DNA of 64,000 bases from Serratia bockelmannii. Its GTDB lineage: Bacteria > Pseudomonadota > Gammaproteobacteria > Enterobacterales > Enterobacteriaceae. Where the stretch lies: positions 1,783,249-1,847,248 of the forward strand of contig NZ_VOUX01000033.1 in NCBI RefSeq assembly GCF_008011855.1, in the 5' to 3' direction. A model generated the notes under the pieces. It made no database searches, was not told the DNA's origin, and saw only the letters and a list, made by a program, of their open reading frames with translations. Positions 56,574 to 64,000 of the stretch are shown here, piece by piece. Position numbers and translations under genes: made by a program. Each line of letters begins with the position of its first letter. Position 1 is the stretch's first letter.

Positions 56574-56993
56574 ATGAATACAGTTTGTGCAGCTTGCAAT
56601 GCCACCAACCGTGTGCCGGAAGAACGTCTGGCGGACAACGCGAAATGCGGCCGCTGCGGCCACGAGCTCTTCGACGGTGAAGTGATCAACGCCACCGCCG
56701 CCACGCTGGACCAGTTGCTGCAGGACGATCTGCCGGTCGTGGTCGATTTCTGGGCGCCGTGGTGCGGCCCGTGCCGCAGCTTTGCGCCGATCTTTGAAGA
56801 CGTGGCCGAAGAGCGCGCCGGCAAAGTGCGCTTCGTGAAAGTGAACACCGAAGCCGAACCGGAGCTGAGCGCCCGTTTCCGCATCCGCAGCATCCCGACC
56901 ATCATGGTGTTCCGTCAGGGCAAGATGGTCGACATGCTCAACGGCGCGATGCCAAAAGCGCCGTTTGACAACTGGCTCAACGAGTTAGTGTGA
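56574..56993 (+). CDS. trxC: Thioredoxin 2 (TrxC)
   Basis: This 139-residue protein has the N-terminal zinc finger of TrxC (CAAC and CGRC) and a thioredoxin domain with active site WCGPC. It reduces disulfides in the cytoplasm, especially under oxidative stress. The start gives [15 protein letters not shown]. Confidence 0.95.
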   Translation: MNTVCAACNATNRVPEERLADNAKCGRCGHELFDGEVINATAATLDQLLQDDLPVVVDFWAPWCGPCRSFAPIFEDVAEERAGKVRFVKVNTEAEPELSARFRIRSIPTIMVFRQGKMVDMLNGAMPKAPFDNWLNELV

Positions 56994-57045
56994 TTCCGCA
57001 AGTATAGGCCGTATCCCGCCATCGCGCGCGAACGCGCCCCGATCG

Positions 57046-57072
57046 AGCCCGCCCCTCCCGGCGGGCTTTTTT
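57046..57072 (+). terminator. Terminator after trxC
   Basis: AGCCCGCC and GGCGGGCT pair around CCTCCC, followed by six Ts. Confidence 0.8.
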
Positions 57073-57108
57073 CTGCGTTACAATAGCGGTTTTTCCCCCA
57101 GGATCGTT

Positions 57109-57798
57109 ATGACCGACAACGCCGTACTTCGCCTGCGCCAATTCCGTTTAGACCGCGCCACCCGCCCTTTTTTGGCGCGCGGTTGCCGGGTGGCGCGTTG
57201 TCAGGGTTGCCTGCTGCCGCATAAAAACTGCCTGTGTGACACCATTCGCCCGCAGCAGGCCGGCAGCCGCTTCTGCCTGATCATGTTCGGCGCCGAGCCG
57301 CTCAAGCCCAGCAACACCGGGCGCCTGATCGCCGATATCCTGCCGGACACCCAGGCGTTCCTCTGGTCGCGTACCGAGGTCGATCCCGCCCTGCTGGCAG
57401 CCATCAACGATCCGACGCGGCAGCCTTATGTGGTGTTCCCCGCGTCCTACGCCGACGCCGAACGGCCGGTGTTCAATGAGCTGCCCGTCGGCGGTAAACC
57501 GCCGCTGTTCATCATGCTGGACGGCACCTGGGCAGAAGCGCGCAAAATGTTCCGTAAAAGCCCGTATCTCAATCAATTCCCGGTGTTTTCACTCAACGTC
57601 GATGCCGCATCCGACTATCAGCTGCGCGAAGCCAGCCGCGCCGAGCAGCACTGTACGGCGGAAGTGGCCGCCGCCCTGTTGCAACAGGCGGGCGATCTGC
57701 CGGCCGCCGACGGATTGAATCAGCATTTCCGCTATTTCCGTCAACAGTATCTGGCGGGAAAACCGACCCGGCCGGAGGCACCGGTCACAGCAATGTAG
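57109..57798 (+). CDS. tapT: tRNA-uridine aminocarboxypropyltransferase TapT (DTW domain)
   Basis: This 229-residue protein has the DTW-domain pattern: metal-binding cysteines in RCQGCLLPHKNCLCD and the motif LDGTWAEARKMFRKSP. It corresponds to E. coli YfiP/TapT, which adds the acp group to uridine 47 of tRNAs. It follows trxC and precedes patZ as in E. coli. Confidence 0.9.
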   Translation: MTDNAVLRLRQFRLDRATRPFLARGCRVARCQGCLLPHKNCLCDTIRPQQAGSRFCLIMFGAEPLKPSNTGRLIADILPDTQAFLWSRTEVDPALLAAINDPTRQPYVVFPASYADAERPVFNELPVGGKPPLFIMLDGTWAEARKMFRKSPYLNQFPVFSLNVDAASDYQLREASRAEQHCTAEVAAALLQQAGDLPAADGLNQHFRYFRQQYLAGKPTRPEAPVTAM

Positions 57799-57846
57799 CC
57801 ATAAAGCGCCTAAAATCAGGCGTAACGTTGCCAAAAGGAGCCGTGC

Positions 57847-60495
57847 ATGAGCCAGCGAGGGTTAGAAGCGCTACTACGTCCCAAATCGATCGCCGTGCTG
57901 GGCGCTTCGCAGCAGCCGGGCCGTGCCGGCAACCTGATGATGAGCAACCTGCTGGCCGGCGGTTTCGGCGGGCCCATCTTGCCGGTGACGCCGCGCTACA
58001 AGGCGGTATGCGGCGTCATGGCCTATCCCGACGTCGCCAGCCTGCCGCTGACGCCGGATCTGGCGATCATCTGCACCCACGCCAAGCGTAATCTGGCGCT
58101 GATCGACGCGCTGGGCCAACGCGGCTGCAAAACCGCCATCGTGCTCTCTTCGCCACCGGAACAGTTCGCCGAGCTGAAGGCCTGCGCGCAGCGCCACGCC
58201 ATGCGGCTGTTGGGCCCCAACAGCCTGGGGCTGCTGGCGCCGTGGCAGGGCATCAACGCCAGCTTCTCGCCGGTGCCGATCCAAAAGGGCAAGCTGGCGT
58301 TTATCTCGCAGTCCGCCGCCGTGGCCAACACCATTCTCGACTGGGCGCAGCAGCGCGAAGTCGGCTTCTCCTACTTCATCGCGCTGGGCGACAGCCTGGA
58401 CATCGACGTCGACGACCTGCTCGACTTTTTGGCGCGCGACAGCAAGACCAGCGCCATCCTGCTGTATCTGGAAAACATCAGCGACGCACGACGCTTTCTC
58501 TCCGCCTCGCGCAGCGCCTCACGCAACAAGCCCATTCTGGTGATCAAAAGCGGCCGCAGCCAACAGGCGCAATTACTGCTCAACAGCCAGCTGGGGCTGG
58601 ACGCCGCTTATGACGCCGCCATCCAGCGCGCCGGCCTGCTGCGCGTGCAGGATACTCACGAGCTGTTCTCCGCGGTGGAAACCCTCAGCCATATGCATCC
58701 GCTGCGGGGGGAACGGTTGATGATCGTCAGCAACGGGGCGGCGCCGGCGGCGATGGCGCTGGACGAACTGCTCGGCCGCAACGGCAAGCTGGCGACGCTG
58801 AGCGAGGAAAGCCTGGCGACGCTGAGCGATGCGCTGCCGGATTTCATTCGCGCCGGCAACCCGCTCGATCTGCGCGACGACGCCACGCCGCAGCGCTACC
58901 TGGCGGCTCTCGAAGCGCTGCTCGACAGCCACGACTATGACGCGCTGCTTCTGATCCATGCGCCGAGTGCGGCGGCGCCGGGCACCGCCACGGCGCAGCG
59001 GCTGATTGACGCGCTGCATCGCCATGCGCGCGGCAAGCGCATCACCTTGCTGACCAACTGGTGCGGCGAATACTCTTCTCAAGAGGCGCGCCGGCTGTTT
59101 ACCGAGGCCGCCATTCCCACCTACCGCACGCCGGAAGGCGCGGTCACCGCCTTTATGCATATGGTGGAATACCGCCGCAACCAGAAGCAGCTGAAGGAGA
59201 CGCCGGCGCTGCCGGTCGGCCTGACCGCCAATACCGCCGACGCTCACCGCCTGATCCATCAGGCGCTGGCCGAAGGCGCCACCCAGTTGGATACCCACGA
59301 GGTGCAATCCATTCTGCAGGCTTATGACCTGAGCACCCTGCCGACCTGGATCGCCGAAGACAGCGCCGAAGCGGTGCACATCGCCGAGCAGATCGGCTAC
59401 CCGGTGGCGCTGAAGCTGCGTTCGCCGGATATTCCGCACAAATCGGAAGTTCAGGGCGTGATGCTCTACCTGCGCACCGCGACCGAAGTGCAGCGCGCGG
59501 CGGAGGCGATCCTCGACCGTGTGAAGCGTACCTACCCCCAGGCGCGCATCCATGGCCTGTTGGTGCAGAGCATGGCCAACCGCGCCGGCGCCCAGGAGCT
59601 GCGCATCGCGGTGGAGCAGGATGCCATTTTCGGCCCGTTGATCATGCTGGGAGAAGGCGGCGTAGAGTGGCGCCAGGAAAATCAGGTAGCGGTCGCGCTG
59701 CCGCCGTTGAATATGGCGCTGGCGCGTTATCTGGTGCTGCAGGCGGTGAAAGGCGGCAAGATCCGCGGGCGCAGCGCACTGCGGCCTTTAGATATCCCTG
59801 GACTAAGCCGCTTGCTGGTGCAGGTTTCCAACCTGATCCTTGACTGCCCTGAGATCGCCCGGCTGGATATTCACCCGGTGCTGGCTTCCGGCAGCGAGTT
59901 CACCCTGCTGGACGTTTCGATGCAGCTCGCACCGTTCAGCGGCGATCCGCAGGCGCGGCTGGCGATCCGCCCTTATCCGCATGAGCTGGAAGAGACTATC
60001 GCGCTGAAAGACGGCAGCCAGTGCCTGTTCCGCCCGATCCTGCCGGAAGACGAACCGGCGCTGAAACATTTCATCGACCGGGTGACCAAGGAAGATCTCT
60101 ATTACCGCTACTTCAGCGAGATCAACGAGTTTACCCATGACGATTTGGCCAACATGACGCAGATCGACTACGATCGAGAAATGGCCTTTGTGGCGGTGCG
60201 CGCAGACGAGATCATCGGTGTGACCCGCGCGCTGTCCGATCCGGACAACACCGACGCCGAGTTCGCCGTACTGGTGCGTTCCGATCTCAAAGGCGTGGGC
60301 CTAGGCCGTCAGCTGCTGGAGAAAATGATCGCCTACGCGCGCGCGCATGGCCTGACCCGCCTGAGCGGCATCACCATGCCGAATAACCGCGGCATGATCG
60401 CGCTGGCGCAGCGACTGGGCTTTGGCATCGAGGTGCAGCTTGAGGATGGCATCGTCAATCTGACGCTGCCGCTGCAGGCCGCCGACGCGCAGTGA
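57847..60495 (+). CDS. patZ: Protein lysine acetyltransferase PatZ (YfiQ/Pka)
   Basis: This 882-residue fusion has an ADP-forming acyl-CoA synthetase-like region (CoA-binding LRPKSIAVLGASQQPGRAG split at GAS, succinyl-CoA-ligase-like domain, ATP-grasp with GYPVALKLRSPDIPHKSE) and a C-terminal GNAT domain (SDLKGVGLGRQLLEKMI). It acetylates acetyl-CoA synthetase and other proteins. Length matches E. coli PatZ (886). Confidence 0.94.
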   Translation: MSQRGLEALLRPKSIAVLGASQQPGRAGNLMMSNLLAGGFGGPILPVTPRYKAVCGVMAYPDVASLPLTPDLAIICTHAKRNLALIDALGQRGCKTAIVLSSPPEQFAELKACAQRHAMRLLGPNSLGLLAPWQGINASFSPVPIQKGKLAFISQSAAVANTILDWAQQREVGFSYFIALGDSLDIDVDDLLDFLARDSKTSAILLYLENISDARRFLSASRSASRNKPILVIKSGRSQQAQLLLNSQLGLDAAYDAAIQRAGLLRVQDTHELFSAVETLSHMHPLRGERLMIVSNGAAPAAMALDELLGRNGKLATLSEESLATLSDALPDFIRAGNPLDLRDDATPQRYLAALEALLDSHDYDALLLIHAPSAAAPGTATAQRLIDALHRHARGKRITLLTNWCGEYSSQEARRLFTEAAIPTYRTPEGAVTAFMHMVEYRRNQKQLKETPALPVGLTANTADAHRLIHQALAEGATQLDTHEVQSILQAYDLSTLPTWIAEDSAEAVHIAEQIGYPVALKLRSPDIPHKSEVQGVMLYLRTATEVQRAAEAILDRVKRTYPQARIHGLLVQSMANRAGAQELRIAVEQDAIFGPLIMLGEGGVEWRQENQVAVALPPLNMALARYLVLQAVKGGKIRGRSALRPLDIPGLSRLLVQVSNLILDCPEIARLDIHPVLASGSEFTLLDVSMQLAPFSGDPQARLAIRPYPHELEETIALKDGSQCLFRPILPEDEPALKHFIDRVTKEDLYYRYFSEINEFTHDDLANMTQIDYDREMAFVAVRADEIIGVTRALSDPDNTDAEFAVLVRSDLKGVGLGRQLLEKMIAYARAHGLTRLSGITMPNNRGMIALAQRLGFGIEVQLEDGIVNLTLPLQAADAQ

Positions 60496-60647
60496 CCTGC
60501 GTCGCAATGCGCTACGAATCCACCACTTAACGCCAAAACATACGCACAATCGGGGCAACTAATGGTATTATCGCCCGATTATTCGGTTTATTGTTTTTAT
60601 GCCTGTGGCGTTCCGGCCATCAATCATGAGAGAAGAAACGCACTGTG

Positions 60648-62003
60648 ATGTTGTCAAAATTTAAACGTAGCAAACATCAACAACACCTTGCACAACTGCC
60701 CAAACTCCCCCAGACGGTTGCTGATGTTCGTACGTTGTACGCGCCGTCCGATTTTCGCACCACGCTGCTGAGCGCCATCGCCAACGCCACCCAACGCATC
60801 TATCTGGTGGCCCTGTATCTGGAGCATGACGACGCCGGGCGCGAGATCCTCAACGCGCTGTATCAAGCCAAGCAGCGTCGGCCCGAGCTGGAAATCTGCG
60901 TACTGGTCGACTGGCACCGCGCACAGCGCGGGCGAATCGGCGCCGCCGCCGCCAATACCAACGCCGACTGGTACTGCGCCATGGCCAGCCAACATCCGGA
61001 ACAGTCGGTGCCGATCTACGGCGTGCCGGTCAATACCCGCGAAGCGTTGGGCGTTCTGCACCTGAAGGGCTTTGTGGTCGACGATACCGTGATCTACAGC
61101 GGCGCCAGCATCAACGACGTTTATCTGCATCAGCATGAGAAATACCGTTACGATCGCTACCAGCTGATCACCAATGAGGTGTTGGCCGATACCCTGATCG
61201 ATTACATCAAGCAGCATCTGCTCACCGCCGGCGCCGTACAACGCCTCGATCGCAGCGATCGGCCGAAAAGCCCGGAGATCAAAAACGAGACCCGTCTGTT
61301 CCGTTTCGCCCTGCGCCGCGCGGGTTACCACTTCCGCGGCAAGGCCGGCAACGATGAGCTGGCGGTGACGCCGCTGGTTGGGCTTGGCAAGCAAAGCGTG
61401 CTGAATAAAACCATTCATCACCTGATGTCGTGCGCCGACCAGAAACTGACGCTGTGTACTCCCTATTTCAACCTGCCGGCGCTGCTGGTGCGCAACATCA
61501 TTTATCTGCTGCGCCAGGGCAAACAGGTGGAGATCATCGTCGGCGACAAGACCGCCAACGACTTCTATATTCCGGAGGACCAGCCGTTCAAAATCATCGG
61601 CGCGCTGCCCTACCTGTACGAGATCAACCTGCGCCGCTTTCTGAGCCGCTTACAGCGTTATATCGACACCGGACAGCTGATCGTGCGTCTGTGGAAGGAT
61701 GGCGATAACAGCTATCACCTGAAAGGCATGTGGGTAGACGAAGAGTGGCAGCTGATTACCGGCAATAACCTCAACCCGCGCGCCTGGCGGCTGGATCTGG
61801 AAAACGCCATTCTGATCCACGATCCCAAGCAGGAAATGCGCGAGCAGCGGCAAAAAGAGCTGGAATGCATCCGCACTCACACCACCGTGGTCGGCCACTA
61901 TCAGGAGCTGCAAAGCATTCAGCAGTACCCGATCAAGGTGCGTAAGCTGATTCGCCGTCTGCGGCGTATCCGCATCGATCGGCTGATTAGCCGTATCCTG
62001 TAA
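60648..62003 (+). CDS. pssA: Phosphatidylserine synthase PssA
   Basis: This 451-residue enzyme equals the length of E. coli PssA and has two phospholipase-D-type HxK motifs: VLHLKGFVVDDTVIYSGAS and YHLKGMWVDEEWQLITGNN. It makes phosphatidylserine from CDP-diacylglycerol and serine, the first step to phosphatidylethanolamine. The first start is a GTG three bases upstream, but MLSKFKRSKHQQ matches the family. Confidence 0.96.
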   Translation: MLSKFKRSKHQQHLAQLPKLPQTVADVRTLYAPSDFRTTLLSAIANATQRIYLVALYLEHDDAGREILNALYQAKQRRPELEICVLVDWHRAQRGRIGAAAANTNADWYCAMASQHPEQSVPIYGVPVNTREALGVLHLKGFVVDDTVIYSGASINDVYLHQHEKYRYDRYQLITNEVLADTLIDYIKQHLLTAGAVQRLDRSDRPKSPEIKNETRLFRFALRRAGYHFRGKAGNDELAVTPLVGLGKQSVLNKTIHHLMSCADQKLTLCTPYFNLPALLVRNIIYLLRQGKQVEIIVGDKTANDFYIPEDQPFKIIGALPYLYEINLRRFLSRLQRYIDTGQLIVRLWKDGDNSYHLKGMWVDEEWQLITGNNLNPRAWRLDLENAILIHDPKQEMREQRQKELECIRTHTTVVGHYQELQSIQQYPIKVRKLIRRLRRIRIDRLISRIL

Positions 62004-62014
62004 GATGGACTCTG

Positions 62015-62038
62015 ACCCCGGCCAAGGCCGGGGTTTTT
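62015..62038. terminator. Convergent terminator of pssA and kgtP
   Basis: ACCCCGGCC and GGCCGGGGT pair around AA, followed by five Ts; the stem also serves the minus strand. E. coli yfiM, expected between these two genes, is absent. Confidence 0.85.
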
Positions 62039-62039
62039 A

Positions 62040-63350
62040 TTACAGCTGTATCTCCTTGCCTTTGCGATGCAACCGGAGCGAGACCAGCAGCGCCAGCAGG
62101 CACATGCCGGAGACATACCAGAAGAAAGCGTTCTCCACGCCAAACGATTTAAGCGACAACGCGACATATTCCGCCGAACCACCGAACAGGGCATTCGCCA
62201 CCGCATAAGACAAGCCTACCCCTAACGCGCGTACCTCCGGCGGGAACATCTCGGCTTTAAGCAACCCGCTGATCGCGGTGTAAAAGCTGACAACGAACAG
62301 CGCCAACACGATCAGACCGAACGCCATAAAGGGGTTGGTCACCTCTTTCAAGGCAAACAGGATCGGCACCGTCAACACCGTGGCGAAGGCTGAGAAGATC
62401 AGCATCGAGCTGCGACGGCCGATTTTGTCCGAAAACGCGCCTACCGCCGGCTGCAGCAGCATAAAGACGAACAGCGCCACGGTCATGATGGCGCTGGCCA
62501 GCTTGGCGTCCATACCAGCGGTGTTCACCAGGTATTTTTGCATGTAGGTGGTGAAGGTGTAGAAGGTCAGCGAACCGGCGGCGGTAAAGCCCAGCACCAT
62601 CAGGAACGCCTTGCGGTTCTTCCACAGCCCCGTCAGCGAACCGGCATCTTTGTGGTTACGCGTCTTCGCATCGGAGGTTTCATTCAGCGAGCGGCGCAGG
62701 TACAGCGCCACCACCGCCAACACCGCCCCCAAGGCAAACGGAATACGCCATCCCCAGGCTTTCAGCTCTTCGCCGGACAATATTTGCTGCAGGATCACCA
62801 AAACCAGCAGCGCCAACAGTTGCCCGCCGATCAGCGTCACGTACTGGAACGAGGCGTAGAAGCCACGCCGCCCCTTGATTGCCACCTCGCTCATGTAGGT
62901 GGCGCTGGTGCCATACTCCCCCCCTACCGACAACCCCTGGAACAGGCGGGCAATCAGCAGCAGCGCCGGCGCCCAGCTGCCGATTGATTCATAAGTCGGC
63001 AGGCAGGCGATCACCAGCGATCCGGCGCACATCATGCAGACCGAAATCAGCATCGAGTTTTTCCGGCCATGCTTGTCAGCGATGTAGCCGAATAACCAAC
63101 CTCCGATAGGTCGCATGAAGAAGCCGGCGGCGAATACCCCGGCGGTTTGCAGCAGCTGTGTCGTACTGTTGCCCGCCGGAAAAAATGAGGCAGCAAAGTA
63201 GATTGAGCAGAAGGAGTAGACGTAAAAATCAAACCACTCCACCAGATTGCCTGACGAAGCCCCGACGATAGCGAAAATGCGTTTCTTGTTATCCAGCGCT
63301 CCCTGTTCGGTGCCGTGCTCATCCCCAAGAGCCGAGGTTGTTTCTGTCAT
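62040..63350 (-). CDS. kgtP: Alpha-ketoglutarate permease KgtP
   Basis: This 436-residue, 12-helix permease of the metabolite:H+ symporter family shows [35 protein letters not shown] and [21 protein letters not shown]. It imports 2-oxoglutarate with protons. The start at 63350 follows GGAGAAAACATC. It lies between pssA and the rRNA operon, as in E. coli. Confidence 0.94.
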   Translation of the reverse strand: MTETTSALGDEHGTEQGALDNKKRIFAIVGASSGNLVEWFDFYVYSFCSIYFAASFFPAGNSTTQLLQTAGVFAAGFFMRPIGGWLFGYIADKHGRKNSMLISVCMMCAGSLVIACLPTYESIGSWAPALLLIARLFQGLSVGGEYGTSATYMSEVAIKGRRGFYASFQYVTLIGGQLLALLVLVILQQILSGEELKAWGWRIPFALGAVLAVVALYLRRSLNETSDAKTRNHKDAGSLTGLWKNRKAFLMVLGFTAAGSLTFYTFTTYMQKYLVNTAGMDAKLASAIMTVALFVFMLLQPAVGAFSDKIGRRSSMLIFSAFATVLTVPILFALKEVTNPFMAFGLIVLALFVVSFYTAISGLLKAEMFPPEVRALGVGLSYAVANALFGGSAEYVALSLKSFGVENAFFWYVSGMCLLALLVSLRLHRKGKEIQL

Positions 63351-63566
63351 GATGTTTTCTCCGAGCCATAGCAATGATGAAATTCGGCGTCCTGCCGCCA
63401 GGTGTTACTTTATTGTTATTTATAAGTTAACAGCCAAACTTAATAGCGGACGAAGAATATCTGATATTCAGAGAAACAATGCGTTGGTTTTGTGATGAAT
63501 ATTAAACAGTACGATGAAAGCTGAAGCGGATTACAACGGGGATTTTCCATTTTACGCACAGCAAAA

Positions 63567-63590
63567 AGCCCTGAACGTCAGTTCAGGGCT
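63567..63590 (-). terminator. rRNA operon terminator
   Basis: AGCCCTGAAC and GTTCAGGGCT pair around GTCA, with TTTTTGC following on the minus strand, just beyond the 5S gene. Confidence 0.85.
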
Positions 63591-63604
63591 TTCGGCTTTA
63601 TTTG

Positions 63605-63724
63605 ATGCCTGGCAGTGTCCTACTCTCGCATGGGGAGACCCCACACTACCATCGGCGCTACGGCGTTTCACTTCTGAGTTCGGCATGGGGTCAGGTGGGA
63701 CCACCGCGCTATTGCCGCCAGGCA
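63605..63724 (-). rRNA. rrf: 5S ribosomal RNA
   Basis: The minus strand reads TGCCTGGCGGCAATAGCGCG at its 5' end, contains CCCACCTGACCCCATGCCGA, and ends with GCCAGGCAT. It is 120 nucleotides and nearly identical to enterobacterial 5S rRNA. Confidence 0.95.
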
Positions 63725-63831
63725 AATTCTGTTTCATTCCAACCGCCTCACTTCCATGAAGCCATCAGAACCAATCTCGGAACTTCGCTGAAAATCTCTC
63801 TAAAAACACCTTCGGTGTTGTAAGGTTAAGC

Positions 63832-64000
63832 CTCACGGATCATTAGTACTGGTTAGCTCAATGCATCGCTGCACTTACACACCCAGCCTATCAACGTCTT
63901 AGTCTTAAACGTTCCTTCAGGGGCCTTAAAGGCCCAGGGAAGACTCATCTTGAGGCAAGTTTCGCGCTTAGATGCTTTCAGCGCTTATCTTTTCCGCACT
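63832..64000 (-). rRNA. rrl: 23S ribosomal RNA, 3' end only
   Basis: The minus strand shows the conserved 23S 3' end (GCTTAACCTT, GTGTGTAAGTGCAGCGATGC, GCTGAAAGCATCTAAGCGCG). The gene continues beyond the window. No tRNA gene is seen between 23S and 5S. Confidence 0.93.

Overview
The window is enterobacterial chromosome, almost certainly Serratia (S. marcescens or a close relative). The order asr, ygaM, nrdHIEF, proVWX, ygaY-ygaZ-ygaH, mprA, emrA, emrB, trmG, trxC, tapT, patZ, pssA, kgtP, rrn is the Escherichia coli order with Serratia-type insertions, and the backbone is G+C rich. This identification rests on remembered protein families and gene order, not on a database search.

Bases 1 to about 14145 are a mosaic genomic island. 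Its right edge is marked by a 16-base copy of the 3' end of tmRNA (ssrA), followed by a terminator; ssrA lies in this part of the map in E. coli and hosts CP4-57 there. The island holds (a) a phage-type repressor; (b) a G+C-rich catabolic block with glucitol-type PTS membrane components, an ExuT-like hexuronate transporter and a cytoplasmic heparinase II/III-family lyase, which suggests uptake and breakdown of a uronate-containing oligosaccharide; (c) a visibly A+T-rich, tightly overlapping three-gene operon (6554-11431); and (d) decayed IS5- and IS3-family elements.

The three-gene operon is the main discovery candidate. It encodes a large helical-repeat protein with a C-terminal histidine-kinase-type ATPase, a stand-alone receiver, and a receiver fused to an alpha/beta hydrolase with a C-terminal membrane anchor. 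This is the architecture of the Detocs anti-phage family (DtcA-DtcB-DtcC), here with a membrane-tethered hydrolase in place of the better known ATP nucleosidase effector.

From 14200 to 31000 there are backbone genes: small conserved proteins (DUF6404, DUF2946, DUF1543, DUF2158, YjdI/YjdJ, SmrA, DUF1198, YgaC), acetyltransferases, a methyltransferase, MFS exporters with LysR regulators, acid-shock Asr with a matching RstA box, YgaM, and a MocR regulator divergent from an AhpD-like gene. From 31100 to 35050 lies the class Ib ribonucleotide reductase operon with two NrdR boxes 31 bp apart. From 35090 to 43110 is a block absent from this position in E. coli: a toxin-antitoxin pair, DUF1289, SDR, metallo-hydrolase, patatin, and a CitS-type transporter divergent from its CitA/CitB-type two-component system.

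From 43400 to 55260 come proVWX (osmoprotectant uptake, with a proU P2-like promoter), a LysR/MFS pair, the YgaZH valine exporter, and mprA with a complete tripartite EmrAB pump that includes its own outer-membrane factor. From 55278 onward are trmG, trxC, tapT, patZ, pssA and kgtP, ending in the 3' end of a ribosomal RNA operon (5S and part of 23S) on the minus strand.
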